NCBI RefSeq assembly: GCF_001866135.1
Contig: NZ_MODW01000005.1
Coordinates: forward strand, 124,001-188,000
Length of the DNA stretch: 64,000 nucleotides
DNA from: Microbacterium sp. LCT-H2
GTDB lineage: Bacteria; Actinomycetota; Actinomycetes; Actinomycetales; Microbacteriaceae
Reading direction: 5' to 3'
Numbering within the stretch: position 1 is the stretch's first letter; every line of letters begins with the position of its first letter. Both the position numbers and the translations under genes were made by a program. Below, one piece after another: positions 8,269-18,971 of the stretch. The notes under the pieces were generated by a model that was not told the DNA's origin, searched no databases, and saw only the letters and a list, made by a program, of their open reading frames with translations.

Positions 8269-8748
8269 ATGAACAGAATCACCTCGCGTCTCCTCTCCAC
8301 TGCTGCTGTGGGTCTTGTCGCGGCCTCGATCGTCGCCATCGCGCCCGCTGCGCAGGCTGTCGAGCCCTCGGGCGAACTCGTCGGCACCTGGGTCGAGCAC
8401 GAAGTCACCGCCAAGATCGTCGATAACACGTTCAAGGTGCGCCCCGGCTCGAGCTATACGTTCGACATCGTCATCACCAACTCCGGGGCCGAGACGGAGA
8501 CGGTCGATATCGACCAGCGCTTCATTACCCCCGGACGCGCCACAGTGACAGACCCGGGCTCCCTGGTCGAGGGGGCAAGCGGCCTGACCGGACAAGTCAC
8601 GGTCGGCGCCGGTGAGACAGTCAGTGTGCCGGTGACCGTCAAGGCCTACAGCGGCATCGGTCATTTGGTCAACCACGTGCGTATCCAATCATCCGACAAC
8701 ACGAACTCGTGGCTCGCCTGGGATACGAACATCATCACCAACCTCTGA
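8269..8748 (+). CDS. Small secreted protein with a beta-sandwich-like domain
   Basis: A 159-residue protein with a clear signal peptide (basic N-terminus, hydrophobic core, AQA cleavage near residue 29). The mature part contains SYTFDIVITNSGAETETV and VSVPVTVKAYSG, the alternating pattern of an Ig-like or CARDB-type fold that binds nothing obvious. The start ATG is preceded by GGAGAAAG at 8247-8254. A damaged second copy of this gene, with the same upstream sequence, lies in opposite orientation at 9290-9488. GC content is lower than in the flanking housekeeping genes. Function unknown. Confidence 0.75.
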   Translation: MNRITSRLLSTAAVGLVAASIVAIAPAAQAVEPSGELVGTWVEHEVTAKIVDNTFKVRPGSSYTFDIVITNSGAETETVDIDQRFITPGRATVTDPGSLVEGASGLTGQVTVGAGETVSVPVTVKAYSGIGHLVNHVRIQSSDNTNSWLAWDTNIITNL

Positions 8749-8754
8749 TGACAA

Positions 8755-8786
8755 CTGTGGTGGCGTCGCTCGCGGCGTCACCACAG
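8755..8786 (+). terminator. Hairpin after the secreted-protein gene
   Basis: CTGTGGTG (8755-8762) pairs with CACCACAG (8779-8786), seven bases after the stop; no long T run. The end of the istB remnant reads through this sequence on the other strand. Confidence 0.6.
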
Positions 8787-9059
8787 CCGTCGAGCCGGAG
8801 CAGTGCAATGCAGCGACGTCGCCGATGTGGACCATCGATAGCGTTCGTCGACCTCGGCGAGGAGCAGCTCGGCGAGCAAGCCCCGGTAGGAGAGCTGCTC
8901 ACGGTCGGCGTAGGAGAGGGCGTCGTTCATGACAGATCGCATCGTGGGCAGTCTGAGCCTGCGGCAGGCGGCGTCGACCGCGGCCGTCGAGGCTTCTTCA
9001 GTGAGTCCTCGCCGCCCGCGCAGCGTTGTCGGCGTCTGGGTGGTGAATGCAGGGGTCAT
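8778..9059 (-). pseudogene. istB: IS21-family istB helper ATPase, N-terminal remnant
   Basis: The reading frame starts at the ATG of 9057-9059 and shows the IstB N-terminal signature LRLPTMRSVMN followed by EQLSYRGLLAELLLAEVDER, which is where IstB proteins carry their helical domain before the AAA+ ATPase. The match stops abruptly after about residue 73 (ERYRW); the next residues are unrelated and end at a TGA in the terminator hairpin of the neighbouring gene. Walker A and B are therefore missing (about 70% of a 250-residue IstB). The start overlaps the istA remnant stop by four bases, as in intact IS21 elements. Confidence 0.8.
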
Positions 9060-9270
9060 GCGGTGTTTGCTCCTACATCGGTGGTGTCGACCGTGAGTTT
9101 CGCGGCGCGTTTTGGTTGCAGATGTTCGTAACGGTCCATTGGCGGCAACGGCCTCGTGTCTCGCGGAAGCCCGGCGATCACCGCGGCAGGGTCCATCAGC
9201 CGACGTTGCGAGAGGGAGACGACCTCCGGGAGCTTTTCCGCCGTCCCATGCGAGGCCGGCGCGGTTTCGC
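8840..9270 (-). mobile_element. Degenerate IS21-family element (istA' - istB')
   Basis: Adjoining istA tail and istB head in the native order and overlap, both truncated at their outer ends. No terminal inverted repeats or target duplication were found, so both ends have been lost. Confidence 0.7.
9056..9270 (-). pseudogene. istA: IS21-family istA transposase, C-terminal remnant
   Basis: The last 70 or so codons, containing LSQRRLMDPAAVIAGLP and DTRPLPPMDRYEHL, match the C-terminal tail layout of IS21 transposases (an RRL helix followed by a TRPLP...YD/EXL segment). The integrase core with its DDE residues is absent. The frame stays open to 9403 but the upstream part is the complement of a different, truncated gene, so the junction lies at about 9270-9300. 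The ATGA overlap with istB supports the assignment. Confidence 0.7.
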
Positions 9271-9289
9271 GGTATTGAGCGTCAGCGGG

Positions 9290-9488
9290 GCGGGCTTCTT
9301 GACGACGTCGGCGGGCGCACCTTCTACGTGGCGTCCACGATCCGTGCGGTGACCTCATGTCCTTGGAATGTCCCGACGAGCTCTCCACGCATCTCCGCCG
9401 CACTTGCGGCTGGGGCGATAGCCAGGAGGGAGACCGCCGCGAGGGCTGCGGATGCGATGGGGAGGATGCGTGTCGAGAACTTGTTCAG
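9290..9488 (-). pseudogene. Truncated second copy of the small secreted-protein gene
   Basis: Reading from 9488 leftward gives 54 codons: LNKFSTRILP, a hydrophobic segment LAAVSLLAIAPAASA, then GELVGTFQGHEVTARIVDAT and a TAG at 9324-9326. The intact gene at 8269 has GELVGTWVEHEVTAKIVDNT followed by Phe and KVRP; here the Phe codon position is the stop and KVRP continues beyond it. The start codon is CTG where the intact copy has ATG. The upstream regions also match (GTGGCAGTCC and CGGAGAA in both). The 3' half is lost at the junction with the IS21 remnant. Confidence 0.75.
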
Positions 9489-9609
9489 TGTTGCTGCCGT
9501 TCTCCGATTGCATGGACTGCCACCGTACGCGGAGAACTATGGTCCGTTCAGTGACAGACGTCGCAGAGCGGCAGCAGTATTTCGGGTATCGCATCACAGT
9601 TCGTGACTT

Positions 9610-10374
9610 GTGTCGTCTCATCCGGTGAGCACACTCAGTCAAGTACACGCGCCACCGAGGGCTCCGCGGCGGCCGGTGAGGAACACCCCTTTGAGCCGAA
9701 GAGAGTTCGACTGCCTCCGAGACACCGATCTTTTTGTGGATCTCAGTGCTCAAGAGTTCGCGGCATTAGACGAGCAGTTGCTGCAGCGAGCGTTCAAGCC
9801 AGGCGAAACTGTTCTCGACCCAGTGCGTGAGCGGGATCTGTTGTTTGTGCTTCGGACCGGGCGGGTGCGCGTGTTCCGGACGAGCGGTCAAGGCAGGGAA
9901 CTCACCGTGGCGATTCTGGGGCAAGGATCTGTGTTCGGGGAGATGCCCTTGTTGGGGCAACGCATGGGCGACAACGTCGTCGAGGCTCTTGATGACACAG
10001 AGGTCTGCGTCATCAACTCGCGGCACGTGAGGGAACTCCTCATCGCCGACCCTCGCATCGCATTTCGGCTCCTTTCTATTGTCAGCGAGCGCATCGGGTG
10101 GTTGGAAGCACGTCTCGCTGAGGTGACATTCAGTCCGGTGCCGTTGAGACTCGCCCAAACGATACTTACGGTTGGGGAGCGCCGACGGTGCGGAGGCCTG
10201 CTGGTCCGTATGACGCACGCACAGATCGCCAATCTCATAGGCGCGTCCAGAGAGAGCGTCAGCCGCGCACTCAGTCAGCTAACCGGGTTGGGATTAGTCA
10301 TGCCCGGACGTGCCCGCTTGGTCGTCCCGAGCGCGACGAACCTGGCCGCGTATGCGCGGAGCCTAGAGGGATAG
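9610..10374 (+). CDS. Crp/Fnr-family transcriptional regulator
   Basis: A protein of up to 254 residues with an N-terminal cyclic-nucleotide-binding-like beta barrel (about 45-150, including GSVFGEMPLLG, the usual phosphate-binding-cassette position) and a C-terminal winged helix with MTHAQIANLIGASRESVSRAL (about 196-216), the Crp recognition-helix region. There is no N-terminal cysteine cluster, so it is not an oxygen-sensing Fnr. In the cassette the Arg/Ser pair needed for cAMP is not evident, so the ligand is uncertain. The GTG at 9610 is the earliest start; a GTG at 9676 is also possible. It sits alone in the accessory patch and its targets are unknown. Confidence 0.85.
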   Translation: MSSHPVSTLSQVHAPPRAPRRPVRNTPLSRREFDCLRDTDLFVDLSAQEFAALDEQLLQRAFKPGETVLDPVRERDLLFVLRTGRVRVFRTSGQGRELTVAILGQGSVFGEMPLLGQRMGDNVVEALDDTEVCVINSRHVRELLIADPRIAFRLLSIVSERIGWLEARLAEVTFSPVPLRLAQTILTVGERRRCGGLLVRMTHAQIANLIGASRESVSRALSQLTGLGLVMPGRARLVVPSATNLAAYARSLEG

Positions 10375-10380
10375 CGTCCC

Positions 10381-10404
10381 GACCCGGGGACTGTTCCCCG
10401 GGTC
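10381..10404 (+). terminator. Hairpin after the Crp/Fnr gene
   Basis: Perfect ten-base stem GACCCGGGGA / TCCCCGGGTC around CTGT, starting seven bases after the stop codon. No clear T tract follows. Confidence 0.65.
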
Positions 10405-10926
10405 CGCCAACACAAGGCGGGGTGCCGAGCTGCCGGGCGGTCCCCGACGCAATGCCTGCTTGATGCCAACCGACGAGAACAGAACATGACCCGGCCGCGT
10501 CATATCGATGTGGTGGGTGGTCCCGTCCGTCATTAGCCGATCCCGTATCTTCGGATCGCATCGTCCCGACCCGCGCAAGCGACCGCGGTTCAAGCTGGTG
10601 AGGATCGTGCGCCCACCGACGCATCTTCTCAATGATGCGGTTCGCTTCGGCGAGAGCTTCCTTGCTGGAGTCGCCTTGGACTCGTTCGATCCGGAGCATC
10701 AGGTTCGTAGTGCGAAGGCTGCAGTGCCCGCAGCTACGTCATCGTGGCTCGTTTGCGGTGGCCGTGGTACGACGCCCCACGATCCCGCCTCGATCGTCCC
10801 ATCCCGGCATGCTCGCTGCGAGCCATCGGCGCGACGCACATATTTTTGTATCCTGTCCAATAATCGGATTGCCTTTCGGCTCAGACCAGCTCGGGCCGTG
10901 TCCGATGACGAAAGGACGACAAGCAG
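10405..10926. other. Gene-poor stretch of the accessory patch
   Basis: No convincing gene. A leftward frame at 10298-10699 opens with a plausible-looking segment (MLRIERVQGDSSKEALAEAN) but then becomes low-quality Pro/Gly/Ser-rich sequence and overlaps the Crp terminator, so it may be a gene fragment. An AT-rich block near 10845-10870 could carry the promoter of the secreted-protein gene at 10927. Confidence 0.4.
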
Positions 10927-11499
10927 ATGAGACGCAGCGTGAAGATCGTGGTGACTCTGGCCCTGATCTCCCTGGGGTTCGCCGGACTCCCCGCCCCCGC
11001 CCAGGCGACAAGTGCATGGGAGGGCACCTGTCGAAGCACTCCTGCCGGGAACATGACGTACGCGTCGTCATACGTCCTCGGGCCGTCCAGCGATATCGAC
11101 GCGCGCAGCGTGCAGGAGATGCTGTCGTCCCGATTCGCGGAGATCTTCCAAGGCGACGGATCGATCATCGCCGGCTCTCCCGCCGAGATGCCGCGGAACG
11201 GCGAGAGCATCGCTCTCCACATTGCGGGAATCGGTCGATTCGACGTCGTCCTCCGGGACCAGTGGTATCTGCCCCAACGCAACAACTTCGGATGGCGGTT
11301 CGAGTCCGCACCTGGCTCTGTCGACCCCGCACCCTCATCGACGGTGTTCGACTTCTTCGACCGCTACGACGGGGCTTTCGTCATGACCGTCAACGCGAGC
11401 ATCTCTGGGCGCACCTGCGCCAGCCCGTACCTGGAAGCGGTGTTCGGAGCATGGCGGTCGGTCTCCGATCGCATCGCACGTGCGACAGCCGCCTCCTGA
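10927..11499 (+). CDS. Secreted protein of unknown function
   Basis: A 190-residue protein with a standard signal peptide (MRRSVK, hydrophobic core, cleavage near AQA at about 26-28). The mature part has two cysteines (in GTCRS and RTCAS) that could form one disulfide, and a DFFDRYDGAF segment near 139-148. GAAAGGACGAC upstream of the ATG gives a ribosome binding site. No family was recognised. It lies at the right end of the accessory patch and is followed by a strong terminator. Confidence 0.7.
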   Translation: MRRSVKIVVTLALISLGFAGLPAPAQATSAWEGTCRSTPAGNMTYASSYVLGPSSDIDARSVQEMLSSRFAEIFQGDGSIIAGSPAEMPRNGESIALHIAGIGRFDVVLRDQWYLPQRNNFGWRFESAPGSVDPAPSSTVFDFFDRYDGAFVMTVNASISGRTCASPYLEAVFGAWRSVSDRIARATAAS

Positions 11500-11587
11500 C
11501 CCTGCCCCGCGGACGGCGCCCGGATCGACAGCACGGACGCCGACCGCGCGGCTGTCCGCGGCGACGACGGCTGACCAGCACGGCGCG

Positions 11588-11622
11588 AAAGGGCACCGCC
11601 TCCTCACGGAGGGGTGCCCTTT
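11588..11622. terminator. Bidirectional terminator
   Basis: AAAGGGCACC / GGTGCCCTTT outer stem with an inner CCTCC / GGAGG stem and a TCAC loop. It has A and T runs on its two sides and lies between convergent genes ending at 11499 and 11639. Confidence 0.9.
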
Positions 11623-11638
11623 CTCACGCGGAGCCGGC

Positions 11639-11923
11639 TCAGGTGGCCAGCAGAGGCGGGCGAGACGGGATCGCGATGGGTCGCGTGGCCCGGCTGGCAC
11701 CCTGCATCCGCTCGACCTCCTCCAACACCTCGAACGCCGTGCCGTAGCGGATCGCCAGCGGAAGATCGCGTAGCCACGTGACCTCGACCTCGGTGTCGGC
11801 GAGCTCGTAGACGCAGGCGACGACATGGCGCGGGTCGTTCTGGGGATAGCGCAGGTCGTTGATCACCCACTCCGACGGCGTGATGCGGTGAAGCACGAAA
11901 CGGGGATCAGGAACTTCTGACAT
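11639..11923 (-). CDS. Small hypothetical protein
   Basis: A 94-residue soluble protein with SEWVINDLRYPQNDPRHVVACVY early on and a helical segment FEVLEEVERM near 64-73. It looks like a short conserved actinobacterial protein, but no family or motif was recognised. A GGAGGG Shine-Dalgarno precedes the ATG at 11923. It ends in a strong bidirectional terminator and is separated by about 110 bases from the SDR gene upstream on the same strand. Confidence 0.6.
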   Translation of the reverse strand: MSEVPDPRFVLHRITPSEWVINDLRYPQNDPRHVVACVYELADTEVEVTWLRDLPLAIRYGTAFEVLEEVERMQGASRATRPIAIPSRPPLLAT

Positions 11924-12034
11924 CAGTCGGCCCTCCAGGACTCTCTGATGACGAGCCTCCGATACCCCGCCAGGGAAGGGAAGGGCCTTGACACCCTCAC
12001 GAGGAGGTGCAGGAGAATGGGGTGATTGACTCGC

Positions 12035-12724
12035 TCAGCCCTGCGGACGCACCGTGAGATCCGTGAGGTGCGCGTCCCGCGGGAGATCCAGCGCCGCGAG
12101 GATCGTCGTCGCCACGGCTTCCGGTGTGATGAACCGGGCCGCGTCGTACTCCTGACCTTCCTGCTGGTGTACGCGCTCCTGCATGGGCGTCGCCGTGCGC
12201 CCGGGATAGACCGATGTCACCCGGAGGCCGTGCTCGGCCTCTTCCTGCCGGAGCGCGTCCGCGAGAGCTCGCAGGCCGTGCTTCGAAGCCGCGTAGGCCG
12301 ACCACCCCGGGCTCGCCCGGAGCCCGGCGCCGGAGTTCACGAACACGACGTGCCCCCGCGAGACCCGGAGCACGGGCAGCAGAAGCCGGGTGAGCTCCGC
12401 CGGGGCGACGAGATTGACGGCGAGCTGCTGGTCCCAGAGCGCCGGGGTGAGCTCCCCCACCGTTCCGAGGTCGACGACCCCGGCCGCGTGCACCAGGGAA
12501 TCGATGCGATCGGGCAGGCTCTGCTTCGAGAGCGCCCACGAGAGGCGTCCCGGCTGCGCGAGATCGCCGACCAGGGTCGAGACCCCGGGGAGCTGCTCGG
12601 CGATCTGTCGCGCTCGTCCCGCATCGCGCGCGAGCACCACGACGTCGTCGCCGCGCTCCACGAGCCGTCGGGCGAGGGCCGCGCCGATCCCCGAGCCCGC
12701 ACCGGTCAGCAGGTGCGTGGCCAT
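12035..12724 (-). CDS. Short-chain dehydrogenase/reductase
   Basis: A 229-residue classical SDR. The cofactor motif GAGSGIG lies at 8-14, NAG-type VNSGAGL near 130, and the catalytic YAASK near 145-149 with a preceding Ser. RNA for this gene probably comes from the rsfS operon, because the ATG (12722-12724) directly precedes the end of rsfS at 12726. A longer in-frame reading to 12880 lies inside rsfS and is rejected. The substrate cannot be told from sequence. Confidence 0.85.
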   Translation of the reverse strand: MATHLLTGAGSGIGAALARRLVERGDDVVVLARDAGRARQIAEQLPGVSTLVGDLAQPGRLSWALSKQSLPDRIDSLVHAAGVVDLGTVGELTPALWDQQLAVNLVAPAELTRLLLPVLRVSRGHVVFVNSGAGLRASPGWSAYAASKHGLRALADALRQEEAEHGLRVTSVYPGRTATPMQERVHQQEGQEYDAARFITPEAVATTILAALDLPRDAHLTDLTVRPQG

Positions 12725-12725
12725 G

Positions 12726-13106
12726 TCAGGCGTTTTCGGCCGACGCCCCGGCGACCTCGATCGGGACGACCGGGCAGTCCTTCCACAGGCGCTCCAGACC
12801 GTAGTAGACCCGCTCCTCCTGGTGGAAGACGTGGACGATGAGGTCGCCGAAGTCCAGCAGCACCCACCGCGCCTCGGCACGCCCCTCTCGGCGCACGCGC
12901 TTGTGTCCGGACTCGACGAGACGGTCCTCGATCTCGTCGGCGATGGCGGCGACGTTCCGCTCGCTGTTGCCGGTCACGAGGAGGAAGATGTCCACGAGCG
13001 GAAGCGGTTCGGAGACGTTCAGCGCGACGAGGTCCTCACCGCCCTTGGCCACGGCGGCTTCGGCGGCGATGCGCAGCATCTCTTCGGCGGTTTCGGGTGA
13101 TTGCAT
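12726..13106 (-). CDS. rsfS: Ribosome silencing factor RsfS (Iojap family)
   Basis: A 126-residue RsfS/DUF143 protein with the family stretches DIFLLVTGNSERNVAAIADE (about 39-58) and WVLLDFGDLIVHVFH (about 81-95). RsfS binds ribosomal protein L14 on the 50S subunit and blocks subunit joining in starvation. It follows the nadD and membrane-protein genes with one- to four-base overlaps, the usual actinobacterial nadD-rsfS arrangement. Normal length. Confidence 0.96.
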   Translation of the reverse strand: MQSPETAEEMLRIAAEAAVAKGGEDLVALNVSEPLPLVDIFLLVTGNSERNVAAIADEIEDRLVESGHKRVRREGRAEARWVLLDFGDLIVHVFHQEERVYYGLERLWKDCPVVPIEVAGASAENA

Positions 13107-14158
13107 CAGAAGACGTTTCCTGTGAAGGCGATGACCAGGGCCGTGCCCAGACCCAGCGCGAGGGCGCCCGCGACGATGGCGGCGATCAGCATGAGCCGGT
13201 TGCCCTTCTCGGGTGCCGGCGGACGGATCACCTCGCCGGCGGGCTTGATGGTGCTGACGGCGGAGCTCGCCGCGATCGGAGTGGGGGAAGACGCGGGCGG
13301 GAGCTCACCGTCGATGAGGACGGCGTCGACCTCTTTGCCGTCCGTCGTTCCGTGGGCGTGCCCCTGCGAGCCGAGTCCCTTCGGCAGCTCGTACGACCCC
13401 GTGACGAGGATCTCGCCGGTGGAGGCGACCGGACCGGAGAGAGACCCCTCGCCGGCCGACGGGGTAAAGATCAGCGCGTTCGGGGCCGAGTGCTGGGTGC
13501 CCCCCGAGTCGTTCGAGGTGAGCAGCTCGTCGAAGGAGGGGCGGAAGGGTGCCGGCTCGGCGGGCGCCTCGTCCTGCAGCACACCCTGACCAAATGTCGG
13601 ACTGACGGTCGGACGCTCCCCCTGGTCGACATCGCTCTCGGGGTCCTCATCCAGGAGGTCTTCCCCCTCGGCGGCGTCCTCCTGGCTGACGCCGAGTGCG
13701 ACGGCGGGATCCTCCGGCTCGGGCTCCGGGGTCTGCGCGTACTCGTCGGCGAGGGGCACCTCTCCGACCGTGTCGGCGGCCTCCGCCGCGCTGACGGGCT
13801 CCGCGACGACCTCGTCATCCATGTCGTCGTCGCCGGAGGCGTCGGACTGCACCGCCGGCTCTTCCACCGGCCGCTGCTCCGGTGCGCCGACGGCGGGAAC
13901 CGGGACTGTCTTGATCTTCTCCTGCTCCCGTGCCTGACGCCGGGTGAGCGGCGCGGCCTCAGGATCGACAGGAGTGCCGGCGACCGGGGCGGGCGGGATG
14001 ACCACGGGCTCGGCAGCGCGGGGCAACGGCTGGGCAGGAGGAGCGGACTCCGCGGCGGCCTTCGCCTCTTCCTCGCTGATGATCGGGGTGGATCCCGTCA
14101 ACCGGATCTCCCGCAGCTGCTTCCGCGTCAGCGGACCTCGCTGATCCGATGTGCTCAT
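13106..14158 (-). CDS. Disordered acidic membrane-anchored protein
   Basis: A 350-residue protein, mostly Pro/Ala/Glu/Asp-rich and predicted disordered, with a single membrane helix at the C-terminus (about 322-345) and a very short tail. The N-terminus carries two related segments, [11 protein letters not shown] (about 9-19) and [12 protein letters not shown] (about 71-82), that look like short binding motifs. The start is the ATG at 14158, which overlaps the nadD stop by four bases; its stop overlaps the rsfS start. Proteins of this layout lie between nadD and rsfS in related genomes as far as I recall. Function unknown. Confidence 0.7.
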   Translation of the reverse strand: MSTSDQRGPLTRKQLREIRLTGSTPIISEEEAKAAAESAPPAQPLPRAAEPVVIPPAPVAGTPVDPEAAPLTRRQAREQEKIKTVPVPAVGAPEQRPVEEPAVQSDASGDDDMDDEVVAEPVSAAEAADTVGEVPLADEYAQTPEPEPEDPAVALGVSQEDAAEGEDLLDEDPESDVDQGERPTVSPTFGQGVLQDEAPAEPAPFRPSFDELLTSNDSGGTQHSAPNALIFTPSAGEGSLSGPVASTGEILVTGSYELPKGLGSQGHAHGTTDGKEVDAVLIDGELPPASSPTPIAASSAVSTIKPAGEVIRPPAPEKGNRLMLIAAIVAGALALGLGTALVIAFTGNVF

Positions 14159-14757
14159 GCCTTGCTCCGATACAGATGATGCTTCGCGATGTACTGGACG
14201 ACCCCGTCGGGGACGAGGTACCAGACCGGTTGATCGTCGCGGACGCGGTCGCGACAGTCCGTCGACGATATGGACAGCGCCGGCACCTCGAGCTGGCTGA
14301 CGTCGTCGCTCGGGAGGCCGTCGATGCTCAGAACGTGTCCTGGGCGGGAGACCGCGACGAAGTGGGCCAGTTCCCACAATTCATCATGGTCTCTCCAACT
14401 GAGAATTTGCGCCACGGCGTCCGCCCCGCTGATGAAGAACAGCTCGGCGTCCGGGCGCTGCTCCTTGAGGTCGCGGAGCGTGTCGATCGTGTACGTCGGA
14501 CCCGCGCGGTCGATGTCCACGCGGCTCACCGTGAACTGCGGGTTGGAGGCCGTCGCGATGACTGTCATCAGATAGCGATGCTCACTCGGCGTGACGTCGG
14601 CCTTCTGCCAGGGACGACCCGTCGGGACGAACACCACCTCGTCGAGATCGAACGAGTGCGCGACCTCGCTGGCGGCGACCAGATGGCCGTGATGGATCGG
14701 ATCGAAGGTCCCGCCCATCACGCCGATGCGCGGTGCGCGCGTGGTCGCGGTGCTCAT
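14155..14757 (-). CDS. nadD: Nicotinate-mononucleotide adenylyltransferase
   Basis: A 200-residue NadD with the nucleotidyltransferase motif [12 protein letters not shown] (about 15-26; HxGH active site) and the C-terminal [10 protein letters not shown] (about 172-181) corresponding to the ISSTxxR ATP-binding signature. It makes nicotinate adenine dinucleotide from NaMN and ATP in NAD synthesis. It is coupled downstream to the disordered membrane protein and rsfS. Length is normal. Confidence 0.97.
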   Translation of the reverse strand: MSTATTRAPRIGVMGGTFDPIHHGHLVAASEVAHSFDLDEVVFVPTGRPWQKADVTPSEHRYLMTVIATASNPQFTVSRVDIDRAGPTYTIDTLRDLKEQRPDAELFFISGADAVAQILSWRDHDELWELAHFVAVSRPGHVLSIDGLPSDDVSQLEVPALSISSTDCRDRVRDDQPVWYLVPDGVVQYIAKHHLYRSKA

Positions 14758-14763
14758 GAGGGC

Positions 14764-14985
14764 CTAGTGGCCGTGTCCCGCCTCGTGGTCCTTGCCGTGC
14801 TTCGCCGCCCAGGCCTCCGCCTTCGCCGAGTGGCGGTTCGCGACGTTCTTGTACGACAGCGTCACGAGACCGAGAGCGGCGAACACGATCGCGGCGATGA
14901 CTCCGAAGATCACCGTGTCGAGAGCCACGTTGCCGTAGTGCTCGGTCTCTGCGGCGGCCATCGCGATCTGTGCGACGAGGTTCAT
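14764..14985 (-). CDS. Small single-pass membrane protein
   Basis: A 73-residue protein with one membrane helix (about 25-46) and a His-rich, charged C-terminus ending in HGKDHEAGHGH. It ends six bases before nadD starts, so it belongs to the same operon. No function was recognised; the His tail might bind metal but that is speculation. Confidence 0.7.
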   Translation of the reverse strand: MNLVAQIAMAAAETEHYGNVALDTVIFGVIAAIVFAALGLVTLSYKNVANRHSAKAEAWAAKHGKDHEAGHGH

Positions 14986-15052
14986 CCTGACTCCGTTCGT
15001 GGCGTGCTGTCTCGGGGGTCCTGTGGGGATACAGCGTCCCCCAGTCTAGCCC

Positions 15053-16306
15053 TCACCCGCGGGTCTGACCTGCCCCACGCGCGAGCCATTTCGTACTGGT
15101 CAGCTCGGAGAGCCCCATCGGACCCCGCGCATGCAGCTTCTGCGTCGAGATGCCCACCTCGGCACCGAAGCCGAACTCGGCCCCGTCCGTGAACCGTGTG
15201 GAGGCGTTCACCATCACCACGGCGGAGTCCACCTCGGCCAGGAACCGCTCTGCGCTGCGGGAGTCGGTGGTGACGATGGACTCCGTGTGCCCCGTGCTGT
15301 AGCGCCGGATGTGGTCCAGGGCGTCGTCGAGGCTGTCGACGACCTTCATCGCGACGTCCAGGCTCAGGTACTCGGTCGCCCAGTCCTCGTCGGTCGCCGG
15401 GATGATGTTGGCCACGAGTCCTGCGACCACGTCGTCGCCGTGGATCGCCACTCCCTCACTCATGAGGGCGCTCGCGACGAGCGGGATCAGCCGCGGTGCG
15501 GCCTGCCGGTGCACGAGAACGGTCTCGACCGCGTTGCACACGCTCGGGCGCTGCACCTTGGCATTCACGACGATGTCGGACGCCCAGTCGTCCGGGGCGC
15601 TCTCGTCGAGCAGGATGTGCACGTTCCCCGCGCCCGTCTCGATGACAGGCACCGTCGACTCCGTCACCACCGTCTCGATGAGGCCGGCGCTGCCGCGCGG
15701 CACGAGGACGTCGATGAGGCCGCGACCGTGCATGAGCGCCTTCGCCCCGTCCCGCCCGAAGTCGTCCACGGTCTGGATCGCCTCGGGCGTCACCCCGGCC
15801 TCGCCGAGGGCGGAGCGCATGACGTCGACGAGGACGGTGTTGGAGTGGAGTGCCGCGCTGCCTCCGCGCAGGACGACCGCGTTGCCCGAGCGCAGGGCGA
15901 GGGCGGCGATGTCGACGGTGACGTTGGGTCGCGCCTCATAGATCGCCCCGACCACGCCGAACGGCACGCGCACCTGTTCGAGAGCCACGCCGTTCGGCAT
16001 CCGGTGCCCGCCGACGACGCGACCCACCGGGTCGGGCAGCGCCGCCACATCGCGGACGGCGGCTGCGAGGGCGGAGACCCTCTTCTCGTCCAGACGGAGG
16101 CGGTCGACGAGAGACTCGCCGATGCCGTCCTCACGACCCCGCTCGACGTCCTGCTGGTTCGCCTCGATGATCCGGGCGGCATTAGCCTCGAGGGCGACGG
16201 CGATGGCTTCGAGTGCCCTCGCCTTGTCATCGCTCGTGAGGGCGGCGGTCGCCCGCGAGGCCTCCTTGGCCCGCTCCAGGCGCGTCTGAGGGGTGAGGTC
16301 GGTCAT
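15053..16306 (-). CDS. proA: Glutamate-5-semialdehyde dehydrogenase (gamma-glutamyl phosphate reductase)
   Basis: A 417-residue ProA, the second step of proline synthesis. The aldehyde-dehydrogenase-fold active-site cysteine lies in PSVCNAVET (about 258-266), and the family stretch VVLRGGSAALHSN is present near 146-158. It follows proB by nine bases, yet a TAGACT box (16313-16318) sits six bases before its ATG, so it may also have its own leaderless transcript. Full length with no anomalies. Confidence 0.97.
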   Translation of the reverse strand: MTDLTPQTRLERAKEASRATAALTSDDKARALEAIAVALEANAARIIEANQQDVERGREDGIGESLVDRLRLDEKRVSALAAAVRDVAALPDPVGRVVGGHRMPNGVALEQVRVPFGVVGAIYEARPNVTVDIAALALRSGNAVVLRGGSAALHSNTVLVDVMRSALGEAGVTPEAIQTVDDFGRDGAKALMHGRGLIDVLVPRGSAGLIETVVTESTVPVIETGAGNVHILLDESAPDDWASDIVVNAKVQRPSVCNAVETVLVHRQAAPRLIPLVASALMSEGVAIHGDDVVAGLVANIIPATDEDWATEYLSLDVAMKVVDSLDDALDHIRRYSTGHTESIVTTDSRSAERFLAEVDSAVVMVNASTRFTDGAEFGFGAEVGISTQKLHARGPMGLSELTSTKWLARGAGQTRG

Positions 16307-16315
16307 CCGCCCAGT

Positions 16316-18678
<2,363 letters not shown>

Positions 18679-18695
18679 TTAGCGTGGTGCTGTGA

Positions 18696-18953
18696 TCACT
18701 CAGCAGCAGCGACGATGTTGACGACCTTGCGGCCGCCCTTCGCGCCGAACTCGACCGCACCGGCGGCCAGAGCGAACAGCGTGTCGTCGCCACCACGGCC
18801 GACGTTGGCGCCGGGGTGGAAATGCGTGCCGCGCTGGCGGACGATGATCTCGCCGGCGAGGACCTGCTGACCGCCGAAGCGCTTCACGCCGAGGCGCTGT
18901 GCGTTGGAGTCACGACCGTTACGGGTGGAGCTTGCGCCCTTTTTGTGTGCCAT
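18696..18953 (-). CDS. rpmA: 50S ribosomal protein L27
   Basis: An 85-residue L27 starting [17 protein letters not shown], the family's N-terminus near the peptidyl transferase centre, followed by [17 protein letters not shown]. It lacks the N-terminal extension that Firmicutes cleave. It lies 18 bases after rplU, in the normal rplU-rpmA order. Confidence 0.99.
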   Translation of the reverse strand: MAHKKGASSTRNGRDSNAQRLGVKRFGGQQVLAGEIIVRQRGTHFHPGANVGRGGDDTLFALAAGAVEFGAKGGRKVVNIVAAAE

Positions 18954-18971
18954 GTCCTGGTCTCCTCGGTC

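Noticed and set aside
8840..9270. Complete, active IS21 element
   Set aside because: Catalytic core of istA, most of istB and both terminal repeats are missing.
10298..10699. 133-codon frame on the - strand
   Set aside because: Only its first 35 residues look protein-like; the rest is low complexity and it overlaps the Crp gene end and its terminator.
11297..11307. 11-base match to the T arm of tRNA-Ala (GGTTCGAGTCC), a possible attachment site
   Set aside because: It lies inside the secreted-protein gene, extends no further and has no integrase nearby; probably chance.
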